Source: Kitasatospora aureofaciens
GTDB lineage: Bacteria; Actinomycetota; Actinomycetes; Streptomycetales; Streptomycetaceae
Assembly (NCBI RefSeq): GCF_001188955.3
Contig: NZ_JPRF03000060.1
Location: forward strand, 1-35,047
DNA: 35,047 bases
Direction: 5' to 3'
The notes beneath the pieces are model-generated. The model saw nothing but the letters and a program-made list of their open reading frames with translations, made no database searches and was not told the DNA's origin. Below are positions 7,790-15,783 of the stretch, one piece after another. The stretch's first letter is position 1. Every line of letters starts with the position of its first letter. The translations under genes and the position numbers were made by a program.

Positions 7790-9124
7790 TCACTCACCCG
7801 CGGTCCCGAACAGGGCGTCCACTTCCTCCTCCAGTACCCGCGCGGCGGCGTCGTCCTCCGCGATCAGGCAGCAGCCGCCGAAGCCGCCGGTGCGGCCGTT
7901 GTCGTGGACGGTCACCACGACGCCGGTGCGCCGGGCCGGGTCGAAGGCCAGCGAGGTGGCGGTGAGTTTGTCCAGGGTCGTCCGGAAGTCGGGGAAGGCG
8001 ACCCGGCGCTTCTCGATCAGGACGCGCTCGCGGGTGTAGTCGCCGCCCACCAGCTCCTCGCCGATCCGGTGGATGTGCGCCGAGCCGACGACCCGGCCGT
8101 TGATCTCGTTGACGAGGATGGTGTCGTCCGGGGTGACGATCGCGTCGACGCTGAGGCTGCCGCGGTAGCCCATCCGGTGGAGCGTCTCGGACAGCTGCCG
8201 GGAGTCGTCGAGGAAGCCGGCGAAGGCGGGCAGCCGGACCGAGGGCGCGGGCACGATCAGCCCGTTGATCACCGGCTTCATCCGCATCTCGCCGTGGCCG
8301 ACGAGCCGTACGCCCTCGTCGGTGACGAGCAGCTCGGAGTAGATGGCGGGCGATTCGGGCGTGTAGTGCTCCAGGACCACCCGGCCCCGGTGCGGGCCGG
8401 CGTAGTGCGCCCAGCGCCGGTCCAGGTGGGCGGCGAGCGCGGCGCGGTCGGTGATCAGCTCGGTGCCGGTCGCCCCGATCGGTCGGATCCCGGGCACGGG
8501 GCTGATGATCTCGTTCCCGATGCCGCCGACGTGGAAGTCCTGCTTGACGATCACGGGCTGCCCGGCGCCGATCGCCTCCCAGAGGAACTCCTCCGCCTCC
8601 TGCCGGTCGTCGGTGACCGTGCCGAACGGCACCGGGATGCCGTGGCCGACGGCCAGCGCGCGGAAGGCGGCCTTGCTGTTGAGCAGCGCGGTGCCGCTCT
8701 GGGCGGCGAACGGGAAGCCCGGGGTGTGCCGGTCGAGCCCGAGGGTGCGGGCGAGCCGGACGCTGACCCGGTCGAAGTGGAACGGCAGGATGGTGCGGAC
8801 CTCGTGGTCCCGTACGGCGGCCTTCAGCCGGGTGACGAACTCCGGATCCTCCAGCCGGTCCCGGGAGAGCACGTCCTCGCCCAGGCTGCCGACGGGCGGC
8901 ACCACGACGGCCCAGGATCCGCGGTCGATGCCCTTCAGGGCGGCGACGTAGGACAGGAACTGCTCGTCCAGCTGGACCGGCAGGACCAGGACGTCGCCCG
9001 CTTCGGCGAGCCAGACCATCCGCTGGGCCTGGCCGGCCACGTAGCGCCGGTACTCGGGGGTCAGCGAGCCGAGGTCGCCGATCATCTCGTCGGTCCGCTG
9101 GTTGCTCACGATCAGTTTCGGCAT
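7790..9124 (-). CDS. ATP-grasp amide/peptide ligase-like protein (PGM1-like)
   Basis: A 444-residue protein with an N-terminal pre-ATP-grasp segment (IVSNQRTDEMIGDL, then EAGDVLVLPVQLDEQF) and a central and C-terminal ATP-grasp domain. ATP-binding features are PVIVKQDFHVGGIGNE near residue 195 and the metal-binding strand TILVNEINGRVVGSAH near residue 345. The order recalls the ligases related to PGM1 of pheganomycin biosynthesis, which join carboxylates to amines through acyl phosphates. It starts 39 bases after the PhzE-like gene, with a GAGAGGA site. I infer that it forms an amide with the aminobenzoate-type acid made by the neighbouring enzymes. The partner is unknown. Confidence 0.8.
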   Translation of the reverse strand: MPKLIVSNQRTDEMIGDLGSLTPEYRRYVAGQAQRMVWLAEAGDVLVLPVQLDEQFLSYVAALKGIDRGSWAVVVPPVGSLGEDVLSRDRLEDPEFVTRLKAAVRDHEVRTILPFHFDRVSVRLARTLGLDRHTPGFPFAAQSGTALLNSKAAFRALAVGHGIPVPFGTVTDDRQEAEEFLWEAIGAGQPVIVKQDFHVGGIGNEIISPVPGIRPIGATGTELITDRAALAAHLDRRWAHYAGPHRGRVVLEHYTPESPAIYSELLVTDEGVRLVGHGEMRMKPVINGLIVPAPSVRLPAFAGFLDDSRQLSETLHRMGYRGSLSVDAIVTPDDTILVNEINGRVVGSAHIHRIGEELVGGDYTRERVLIEKRRVAFPDFRTTLDKLTATSLAFDPARRTGVVVTVHDNGRTGGFGGCCLIAEDDAAARVLEEEVDALFGTAGE

Positions 9125-9163
9125 GGCGGGTCCTCTCCGGAGGGGTGGGTACGAGCGGGGTGC

Positions 9164-11197
9164 TCAGGCGGTGCGCGCGACGACGGCCGGGACGGCGGCG
9201 GTCGGGATCGCGGAGGTCGGGACGGCAACGACGGCCGGGACGCCGAGCAGTCCGGTCACGGACTCCCGCAGGACGTCGAAGCCGTCCGTGCTCAGCACGG
9301 ACTCGGGGTGGAACTGCAGCGAGTGGAAGTGCGGTCCGCGCAGGCCGTGCACCTCGCCGCTCGCGGCATCCCGGCTGACCGCGACACTCCCGGCCAGGGT
9401 GAGGGGCACGAACTCGTCGCGGTCCGCGACGGCCGCGAAGCTGTTGTAGAAGCCGACCCGGCGCTGCCGGCCGAACAGGTCGACGACCTGCTGCCGCCCC
9501 TGGTTGGGCTGCGGCTTGCGGACCAGGGGCAGGCCGAGCTCTCCCGCGAGCACCTGGTGGCCGAGGCAGATCGACAGGAACGGCCGTTGCTCGCCCAGCA
9601 GTTGGCGGGTCAGCGCGCGAAGGGTGGCGATCTTGGCGTCGCCGACCTCCCGGGGGTCGCCCGGCCCTGGGCCGACCACCACCAGATCGGCCCCGTGCAG
9701 CTCGACGCGGCCGTCCGCCCCCCGTACCAGGTCGTCCCAGCGGCGGATCTCCGGCTCCAGTCCGAGCGCGGCGAGTTGGTGGCCGATCATCGCGGTGAAG
9801 GTGTCCTCGGCGTCGACCAGCAGCACCCTGCCCCGGGCGCCCCCGTGCACGGCGACGTCCGGCCGGCTCAGCCAGAACGGGGCCAGCTGGGCGTTGCGCC
9901 CGGCCAGCGCGGCCCGGATCCGGGCGTCCCCGGCCCAGGCCGAGGTGTCGACGGCGGCCGGGGCCGGCCCGGCGGCGCCCGGCGTCCCGCGGACGGCCGC
10001 GAGCATTCCCGCCGCCTTGGCGTACGTCTCTGCGACCTCGGCCCGCGGGTCGGAGTGGCGGACCAGCGTCGCGCCGACGCCCATCCGCAGCCGGCCGGCC
10101 CGGTCGATCCGGGCGGTGCGGATCAGGATCGCCGAGTCCAGCCACCGCCCGCCCGTCGCGTCCCGGCCGACCAGGGCCAGTACGCCGCTGTAGTAGCCGC
10201 GTCCGCCCGGCTCGTAACGGCTGATCAGCTCGCACGCGGACTCCAGCGGGCTGCCCGTCACGGTGGGAGCGAACAGGGTCTCGCGCAGGATGTCCGGTAT
10301 CGGCCGGGTGCTGGACCCCTCGATCAGGTACTCGGTGTGGGCCAGCCGCGCCATCGGCTTGAGGTACGGGCCGACGACCCGCCCGCCGCCCTCGCAGATC
10401 CGGCCCATCATCTTGAGTTCCTCGTCGACCACCATCAGCAGCTCGTCGGTCTCCTTGCGGTCCGCGAGGAAGTCGAGCAGCCCGGGCACGGACGGCCCGT
10501 CGGCCGGGTAGCGGTACGTCCCGCTGATCGGGTTCATCACCACCTCCCCGTCGATCGCGCTGACGTGCCGCTCCGGCGAGGCGCCGACGAAGTAGCGGTC
10601 GCCCGCGCGGACCAGGAAGGTCCAGTACGTGCCGCGCTCCTGGGCCAGCAGCCGGCGGAAGACCGACAGTGCCGCCCGCGCCCCGAAGCCGTCGATCTCG
10701 GCGGTGAACGGCCGCTCCAGGACGAAGTTGGCGCCGCGCCCGTGGCCGATCTCCTCGGTCAGCACGGTTCGGACGAGTTCCGCGTACGCCTCGTCGTCGA
10801 GGGCGAACTCGGCGTTGCGGACGGCGAGTCGGTCGTCCGGCAGCAGGCGCAGCGCATCGGCGAGGTCGACCGACTCCTGGTCGGTGACCCGCAGCGCGAG
10901 CAGCGGCGCGCCGTCGTCGGGGGCCGCGAAGCCCCGCTCCGCGACCTGCCGGAACGGTACGACGACCAGCAGCTCGTGCCGGGCGCCTGCGGGCCCTGCC
11001 GGCCCGTCCTCCAGGGGGAGTTCGGCCAGCGAGGCGAGCTCGGCCACCTCGCCGAGCACCACCTCCACCCGGTCGGCGGCACCGCTCTCCGGCCGGTGCA
11101 GCAGGGCGTACGCGGCGGGCTCGCCGTCCGGTGCGAGCAGCCTGCCGAGCAGGCCTCCCGGGGCCTCGTCGTGCAGCGGCCGGGTGTGCCCGGTCAT
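9164..11197 (-). CDS. phzE: 2-amino-2-deoxyisochorismate (ADIC) synthase, PhzE type
   Basis: A 677-residue fusion of an anthranilate-synthase-I-like chorismate domain (about residues 1-410) and a class I glutamine amidotransferase (about 455-650). Chorismate-domain motifs include ISGTYRYPADG, DELLMVVDEELKMM and the TVTGSPLESACELI block. The amidotransferase has GPGPGDPR, the nucleophile Cys in SICLGHQ and the His-Glu pair in LQFHPESV. This fused order is that of PhzE, which converts chorismate to ADIC without pyruvate loss; the isochorismatase in the cluster supports ADIC over anthranilate. The start is ATG 11197, with a strong AGGAGG five bases upstream; the longer frame would run past this. 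Confidence 0.92.
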   Translation of the reverse strand: MTGHTRPLHDEAPGGLLGRLLAPDGEPAAYALLHRPESGAADRVEVVLGEVAELASLAELPLEDGPAGPAGARHELLVVVPFRQVAERGFAAPDDGAPLLALRVTDQESVDLADALRLLPDDRLAVRNAEFALDDEAYAELVRTVLTEEIGHGRGANFVLERPFTAEIDGFGARAALSVFRRLLAQERGTYWTFLVRAGDRYFVGASPERHVSAIDGEVVMNPISGTYRYPADGPSVPGLLDFLADRKETDELLMVVDEELKMMGRICEGGGRVVGPYLKPMARLAHTEYLIEGSSTRPIPDILRETLFAPTVTGSPLESACELISRYEPGGRGYYSGVLALVGRDATGGRWLDSAILIRTARIDRAGRLRMGVGATLVRHSDPRAEVAETYAKAAGMLAAVRGTPGAAGPAPAAVDTSAWAGDARIRAALAGRNAQLAPFWLSRPDVAVHGGARGRVLLVDAEDTFTAMIGHQLAALGLEPEIRRWDDLVRGADGRVELHGADLVVVGPGPGDPREVGDAKIATLRALTRQLLGEQRPFLSICLGHQVLAGELGLPLVRKPQPNQGRQQVVDLFGRQRRVGFYNSFAAVADRDEFVPLTLAGSVAVSRDAASGEVHGLRGPHFHSLQFHPESVLSTDGFDVLRESVTGLLGVPAVVAVPTSAIPTAAVPAVVARTA

Positions 11198-11272
11198 GGC
11201 GCCTCCTGGAACGGCTGGAGCGAGCGGAAAGGGGGGATGGCAACGACACTTCCGCACGGCCGGGAGGCCCAC

Positions 11273-11344
11273 AACTACTCGAATTCGCAGGTCAATCGAG
11301 GAATGCGGCGAGCGGGTGGGGCAGACCCACTCGGTCGAGTAGTT
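11273..11344. promoter_or_regulatory. Inverted repeat pair between the divergent cluster arms
   Basis: AACTACTCGA (11273-11282) and its exact reverse complement TCGAGTAGTT (11335-11344) lie 62 bases apart centre to centre, close to six helical turns. They sit in the 284-base gap between the divergent PhzE-like and malic-enzyme-like genes. The right copy directly abuts a possible promoter for the rightward arm (TTCCGC 11343-11348, 18 bases, TAGCGT 11367-11372). Cooperative binding by a cluster regulator, perhaps the LuxR protein, is inferred. Confidence 0.55.
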
Positions 11345-11481
11345 CCGCCGGTGTCGGCGCCGCGGCTAGCGTCGAACACGATCACCTTCGCGACGGACCT
11401 CCCGGCAACGGAACATCCGGCGCCCTGCGCCCCGTGAGGATCCCCGAGGCTCCCCCGAGATCTCCCGAGAAAGGGACGCCA

Positions 11482-12786
11482 GTGTCGGTCGCACACCAGG
11501 ACCGTGCCGAAAGGCTCACCGAGGACGAGATATTCCGGGCCCACCGGGGCGGCAAGCTCCGCACCCAGGTCCCCATCACACCGCTGGACGCCCGCGCGCT
11601 GTCCGCCATCTCCACCCCCGGGGTCGCCCACGTCAGCCGGGCGATCGCCGAGGACGGCCGGCTGGCCGCCGACTACACCTGGGCGCACCGGCTGGTGGCC
11701 GTCGTCAGCGACGGCACCGCGGTGCTGGGCCTGGGCGACGTGGGCCCGGCCGCCGCGCTGCCCGTCATGGAGGGCAAGGCGGCGCTGTTCAAGGCGCTGG
11801 GCGGGCTGGACTCCGTACCGCTGGTGCTGAACACCCGGGACGTGGACGAGATCGTCGAGACGCTCGTCCGGCTGCGCCCCTCGTTCGGCGCGATCAACCT
11901 GGAGGACGTCGCCGCGCCGCGCTGCTTCGAACTGGAGCGCGCCCTGGACGCGGCGCTGGACTGCCCGGTGATGCACAACGACCAGCACGGCACGGCGATC
12001 GTGGCGCTGGCCGCGCTGCGCAGCTCGGCCGACCTGCTCGGCAAGCCGCTGCCGTCGATGCGGGTGGTGGTCTCCGGCGCCGGCGCGGCGGGCACGGCCT
12101 GCGCCCGGATGCTGGTGGCCGCCGGGGCGGGCGAGGTCATCGTGCTGGACTCGCGCGGCGTCATCCACCACGGTCGCCCGGAACTCTCCACCGCCAAAGC
12201 ACAGTTGGCCGAGCTGACCAACCCGCGCGGACTGCGCGGCGGCCTGGCCGACGTACTGCCGGGAGCCGATGTCTTCATCGGCGTCTCCTCGGCGACCGTC
12301 CCCGAGGAGCTGATCGCCGCCATGGCGCCCGGCGCCGTGGTGTTCGCGCTGTCCAACCCCACCCCCGAGATCGCGCCGGACGTGGCCGCCCGGTACGCCG
12401 CGGTGGTCGCCACCGGGCGCAGCGACCACCCCAACCAGATCAGCAACCTGCTGGCCTGCCCCGGGATCTTCCGCGGCGCCCTGGACGCCGGGGCGACCCG
12501 GATCACCGAGCGGATGATGCTGGCCGCCGCCGACGCCATCGTCGCCCTGGCGGCGGAGGACCTCGCCCCGGACCGGGTGGTTCCGAGCGTGCTCGACCCG
12601 CGGGTGGCCCCGGGCGTCGCCGCCGCGGTCGCCGCGGCCGTGCGGGAGCCGGGTGCCGCCCGGGAGCCCTTCTCCACGGGCACCCCGCTCGCCGCGGGCG
12701 CCCCGCTCTCCGGAGGCGCCCAACTCGCCGCGGGCGCCCCGCTCGCCGCCGTTCCGTCTTCCGTATCCGTCGAGGAGCGACCGTGA
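11482..12786 (+). CDS. Malic-enzyme-like NAD(P)-dependent oxidoreductase with altered active site
   Basis: A 434-residue homologue of the short bacterial malic enzymes. Conserved features are GTAVLGLGDVGPAA, MEGKAALFK with the base Lys99, INLED (Glu141, Asp142) and HNDQHGTA (Asp167) as metal ligands, and the Rossmann VVSGAGAAGTA near 195. NQISNLL and FRGALDAGAT follow. The usual YTPGVA or YSPGVA is STPGVA (residues 44-49), so the general-acid Tyr is Ser. The GN before LVAVVSDG is HR, and the first Asn of the NN pair is Ser. It ends in a tail of about 47 low-complexity Ala/Gly/Pro residues. The GTG start follows GAAAGGGA. The next gene overlaps as GTGA. A repurposed dehydrogenase acting on DHHA is possible. 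Confidence 0.85.
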   Translation: MSVAHQDRAERLTEDEIFRAHRGGKLRTQVPITPLDARALSAISTPGVAHVSRAIAEDGRLAADYTWAHRLVAVVSDGTAVLGLGDVGPAAALPVMEGKAALFKALGGLDSVPLVLNTRDVDEIVETLVRLRPSFGAINLEDVAAPRCFELERALDAALDCPVMHNDQHGTAIVALAALRSSADLLGKPLPSMRVVVSGAGAAGTACARMLVAAGAGEVIVLDSRGVIHHGRPELSTAKAQLAELTNPRGLRGGLADVLPGADVFIGVSSATVPEELIAAMAPGAVVFALSNPTPEIAPDVAARYAAVVATGRSDHPNQISNLLACPGIFRGALDAGATRITERMMLAAADAIVALAAEDLAPDRVVPSVLDPRVAPGVAAAVAAAVREPGAAREPFSTGTPLAAGAPLSGGAQLAAGAPLAAVPSSVSVEERP

Positions 12787-14015
12787 TCGACCGCACCAGC
12801 ACCCTCACCGCACTCGACTCCTTCCGCGCCCCCCTGGCCGAGGAGGAGCTCCTCCCCTACCGGAGCCGTCCCGCCGGGCAGCAGCCCGACTGGGGGGACG
12901 CCTGGCTGGTCGACAAGGTGCGGGCCGACCTGGCCGCCCTGCCCGGCCTGGTCGCCTGGGACGAGGTGCGCCAGCTGCGCACCCTGCTCGCCGAGGCCGC
13001 CGCCGGACGGCTGCTGGTCGTCCAGGCCGGCGACTGCGCCGAGGACCCGGCCGACTGCACCCCGGAGGCCATCTCCCGCAAGGCCGGGCTGCTGGACGCG
13101 CTGGCCGGCGTGCTGCGGATGAACACCGGACTGCCCGTCGTCCGGGTCGGCCGGATCGCCGGCCAGTTCGCCAAGCCCCGGTCCCGTGCCACCGAGGTCG
13201 TCGAAGGCGTCGAACTGCCGGTGTTCCGCGGCCTCATCGTCAACGCGCCCGACCCCCAGCCGATGGCCCGCCGCCCCGACCCGCTGCGCCTGGTCACCGG
13301 CTACCGCGCCGCCGCCCGGGCCATGGCCCAGCTGCGCCGGCACGAGGAGACCTGGTCCCCGCTGCCCGACCCGGTGGTCTGGACCAGTCACGAAGCTCTG
13401 CTGCTGGACTACGAACTGCCGCTGCTGCGCCGCTCCTCCGACGACCGGCTGCTGCTCACCTCCACCCACTGGCCGTGGATCGGCGAGCGCACCCGCGAAC
13501 CGGACGGCGCCCACGTGCGGCTGCTGGCCGACGTGGTCAACCCGGTCGCCTGCAAGGTCGGCCCCGGCTGCACCCCCGCCGAACTGCTGGAACTGTGCCG
13601 GATCCTGGACCCGGACCGGGCGCCCGGACGGCTCACCCTGATCGCCCGCTTCGGCGCGGGCCGGGCCCCCGACCGGCTGACGGACCTGGTCCGGGCCGTG
13701 CGCGAGGCCGGCCACCCGGTGAGCTGGCTGTGCGACCCGATGCACGGCAACACCGTCAGCGCGCCCGACGGCCGCAAGACCAGGGCGCTGTCCGCCGTGG
13801 TCCAGGAGGTCGGCGAGTTCCTGACGGCCGTCCGCCGCGGCGGCGGCGTCGCCGCAGGCCTCCACCTGGAGGCGACGCCCGACCCGGTCGCCGAGTGCGT
13901 CGCCGACACCGCGGCCGTCGCCGACGCCGGCCGGCTCGGCCCGTACACCACGCTCTGCGACCCCCGGCTGAACCCGGAGCAGTCGCTCACCGTCGCGGCG
14001 GCCTGGCGCCCCTGA
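12783..14015 (+). CDS. Class II (plant-type) DAHP synthase dedicated to the cluster
   Basis: A 410-residue class II 3-deoxy-D-arabino-heptulosonate-7-phosphate synthase, which condenses phosphoenolpyruvate and erythrose 4-phosphate in the first shikimate step. Family signatures appear in order: QAGDCAED near residue 81, RVGRIAGQFAKPRS near 120, HWPWIGERT near 225, NPVACKVGPG near 252 and CDPMHGNT near 317. At about 410 residues it is shorter than the housekeeping AroG-type of about 450-460 and similar to PhzC-like cluster enzymes. The GTG start overlaps the stop of the preceding gene (GTGA) with a GAGGAG site, so translation is coupled. It should raise precursor supply for chorismate. Confidence 0.93.
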   Translation: MIDRTSTLTALDSFRAPLAEEELLPYRSRPAGQQPDWGDAWLVDKVRADLAALPGLVAWDEVRQLRTLLAEAAAGRLLVVQAGDCAEDPADCTPEAISRKAGLLDALAGVLRMNTGLPVVRVGRIAGQFAKPRSRATEVVEGVELPVFRGLIVNAPDPQPMARRPDPLRLVTGYRAAARAMAQLRRHEETWSPLPDPVVWTSHEALLLDYELPLLRRSSDDRLLLTSTHWPWIGERTREPDGAHVRLLADVVNPVACKVGPGCTPAELLELCRILDPDRAPGRLTLIARFGAGRAPDRLTDLVRAVREAGHPVSWLCDPMHGNTVSAPDGRKTRALSAVVQEVGEFLTAVRRGGGVAAGLHLEATPDPVAECVADTAAVADAGRLGPYTTLCDPRLNPEQSLTVAAAWRP

Positions 14016-14083
14016 CCGCCGCCGTTCCCTTCCTGCCCCCGCCCTCGCTGTCCGCCGCCACCACACCCTGACGAGGTCCCGCC

Positions 14084-14767
14084 TTGAGCATCAGCCCCAT
14101 CCCGCCGTACCCCATGCCCACCGAACGCGACCTGCCGGAGAGCCGGGTGCCCTGGACACCGGACCCGGACCGCGCCGTCCTGCTCGTCCACGACATGCAG
14201 GAGTACTTCCTGCGCCCCTTCACCGCCGACCGCTCGCCCGCCTCCGAACTCCTGCACAACTGCCGCCTGCTCCGGGCCCGTTGCGCCGACCTCGGCGTTC
14301 CCGTCGTCTACACCGCCCAGCCGGGCGACATGGACGACGAGCAGCGCGGCCTGCTCAAGGACTTCTGGGGCCCCGGCATGCGCGCCGAACCGGGCGACCG
14401 CCGGATCGTCTCCGCCCTCGCCCCGCAACCCCGCGACCACGTCCTCACCAAGTGGCGCTACAGCGCCCTGCACCGCTCCGGCCTGCTCGAACTGCTCCGC
14501 GACAGCGGCCGCGACCAGCTCATCCTGTGCGGCGTCTACGCCCACGTCGGAGTCCTGATGACCGCCGTGGACGCCTTCTCCCACGACGTCCAGCCCTTCC
14601 TCATCGCCGACGCCGTCGCCGACTTCTCCCTCGACCGGCACCGCATGGCCCTCTCCTACGCCGCCAACAACTGCGCCGCCGTCACCACCACCCGCACCGC
14701 CCTGCTCGCCCTCGCCACCGCCACCGCCGCCGCCGACCGCGCCGAGGCCCCGCTCCCCGTCTCCTGA
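14084..14767 (+). CDS. phzD: Isochorismatase, PhzD type (ADIC to DHHA)
   Basis: A 227-residue isochorismatase-family hydrolase. PhzD removes the pyruvyl group of ADIC to give trans-2,3-dihydro-3-hydroxyanthranilate. Signatures are the N-terminal IPPYPMPTERDLP, AVLLVHDMQEYF with the catalytic Asp near residue 39, LTKWRYSAL with the Lys near 125, and GVYAHVGVLMTAVDAFSHDV, in which the cysteine typical of other family members is absent, as in PhzD. The start is TTG 14084, chosen because the N-terminal PhzD motif begins there, with GACGAGG upstream. It is the last gene of the rightward arm and is followed by a strong hairpin. Confidence 0.92.
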   Translation: MSISPIPPYPMPTERDLPESRVPWTPDPDRAVLLVHDMQEYFLRPFTADRSPASELLHNCRLLRARCADLGVPVVYTAQPGDMDDEQRGLLKDFWGPGMRAEPGDRRIVSALAPQPRDHVLTKWRYSALHRSGLLELLRDSGRDQLILCGVYAHVGVLMTAVDAFSHDVQPFLIADAVADFSLDRHRMALSYAANNCAAVTTTRTALLALATATAAADRAEAPLPVS

Positions 14768-14788
14768 CCCCCCGTACGAGGACACCGG

Positions 14789-14821
14789 GGGCCCGGGCCC
14801 GCACCCCAGCGGCCCGGGCCC
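14789..14821 (+). terminator. Terminator hairpin after the isochorismatase gene
   Basis: Arms GGGCCCGGGCC (14789-14799) and GGCCCGGGCCC (14811-14821) pair perfectly over 11 bases with an 11-base loop, 21 bases after the isochorismatase stop. It marks the end of the biosynthetic arm. Confidence 0.65.
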
Positions 14822-14832
14822 TGCGCCGCCCC

Positions 14833-14957
14833 TCAGCCCACGGCCCTGCGGCCGAGCGCAGCGACGCGCTCCTCCTCGGCCGGGGCCGACTCCTTCACCG
14901 CGTAGGCCACCGGCCACACGTCACCGTCGTCCAGCGCCGCCCGGTCGCTGAACCCGT
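14833..14957 (-). pseudogene. C-terminal remnant of a DUF1801-family protein
   Basis: The last 40 or so residues of a minus-strand frame, including LDDGDVWPVAYAVKE, EEERVAALGRRAVG and the stop, match the typical end of DUF1801 (YdhG-like) proteins, where a WP.A.A.KEL segment is followed by a short helix and the stop. Upstream of about 14957 the frame loses all resemblance to the family, so only the 3' end survives. It lies between the cluster terminator and the two-domain VOC gene and marks an old deletion or rearrangement point. Confidence 0.55.
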
Positions 14958-15004
14958 GCGTCGGTCCGGGGCGGTGCCGGGTGGTGCGGATGCCGCGGGA
15001 ACGG

Positions 15005-15637
15005 CTATCCGGCGGCCTCCCAGGCGAACCCGTCCGGGTCGGTGAAGGGACCGGACGCGCTGCCGAGCACGACGCGGTGCGAGCCCGTGCCCTCGGCGGG
15101 GACACCGAGGTCCTTGGCCAGACCGCGACGCTTGTACAGCGCCGGCTTGACGGAGCCGGACCCGTTCGGGGCGAACTCGGCGTACTTGCCGCCGAAGCTC
15201 TTTGCCACGGTCAGGCCCCGGTCGACGTAGAACCGCTTGCTGGCCCTGACGTCCTCCACGCCCAGCAGCAGGACGACCTCGTCGATCTCACGGGTGGCCG
15301 GGCCGCTGTCCTTCTTCGCCGAGGTCGCCACCTTCCAGACCGTCCCGTCCGGCGCCAGCACGACACCGCCGTAGCCCCACAGCGACCTGGCGGCGGGCTT
15401 CAGCACCTCGGCGCCGGCGTCCACGGCGTCGCCGAGGAAACCGTCGACGGTGGCCGGCCCGGGCACCGTGAGCGCCAACGTGAAGCCCCGGAACCCGCTG
15501 GACCGCGCTTCGGAGGCCCGCAGGTCGACGTACCCGTCCACCCCGAACGCGGCGTGGAAGCGCCGGGCGGCCGGGAGGTCGGCCACCTCGAGGGTGACGG
15601 AGGTGAGGGAGACAGCGGATGCGGTGGTGGTTGCCAT
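15005..15637 (-). CDS. Two-domain VOC/glyoxalase-like protein
   Basis: About 210 residues from ATG 15637; an ATG three codons earlier is possible. Two tandem VOC modules are visible. The first is LTSVTLEVADLPAARRFH up to VVLAPDGTVWKVAT, and the second is EVVLLLGVEDVRASKRFYVDRG up to GPFTDPDGFAWEAAG. Both end in the strand that normally carries the last metal ligand. Proteins of this layout are mostly annotated as glyoxalases of unknown substrate. No strong ribosome binding site is visible. It is unrelated in sequence to the VOC protein at the left end of the window, apart from the fold. Confidence 0.85.
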   Translation of the reverse strand: MATTTASAVSLTSVTLEVADLPAARRFHAAFGVDGYVDLRASEARSSGFRGFTLALTVPGPATVDGFLGDAVDAGAEVLKPAARSLWGYGGVVLAPDGTVWKVATSAKKDSGPATREIDEVVLLLGVEDVRASKRFYVDRGLTVAKSFGGKYAEFAPNGSGSVKPALYKRRGLAKDLGVPAEGTGSHRVVLGSASGPFTDPDGFAWEAAG

Positions 15638-15783
15638 GGCCACCACGCTAGGAGGCGACCCCCGCCGGGGGCTTCTCGAATCGTGACCGGTCCTTCGGGC
15701 GCGGGGCGCCGTCCTGGACGCGGCCCCTGAACGCCCTGCCCGCCGTGACGGCCGTGAGTGCGTGGTCGACCGTTCGCGTCGGG

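Noticed and set aside
11673..14066. Long minus-strand open frame opposite the malic-enzyme and DAHP synthase genes
   Set aside because: It is antisense to two genes with complete family motifs, its composition is that of a shadow frame, and it has no ribosome binding site.
9164..14767. Complete phenazine cluster
   Set aside because: Only DHHA-forming steps are present. PhzF, PhzA/B and PhzG homologues are absent from the window.
14833..15105. Intact 90-residue minus-strand gene
   Set aside because: Only the last 40 residues match a family (DUF1801). The first part overlaps the VOC gene out of frame, so it is a remnant.
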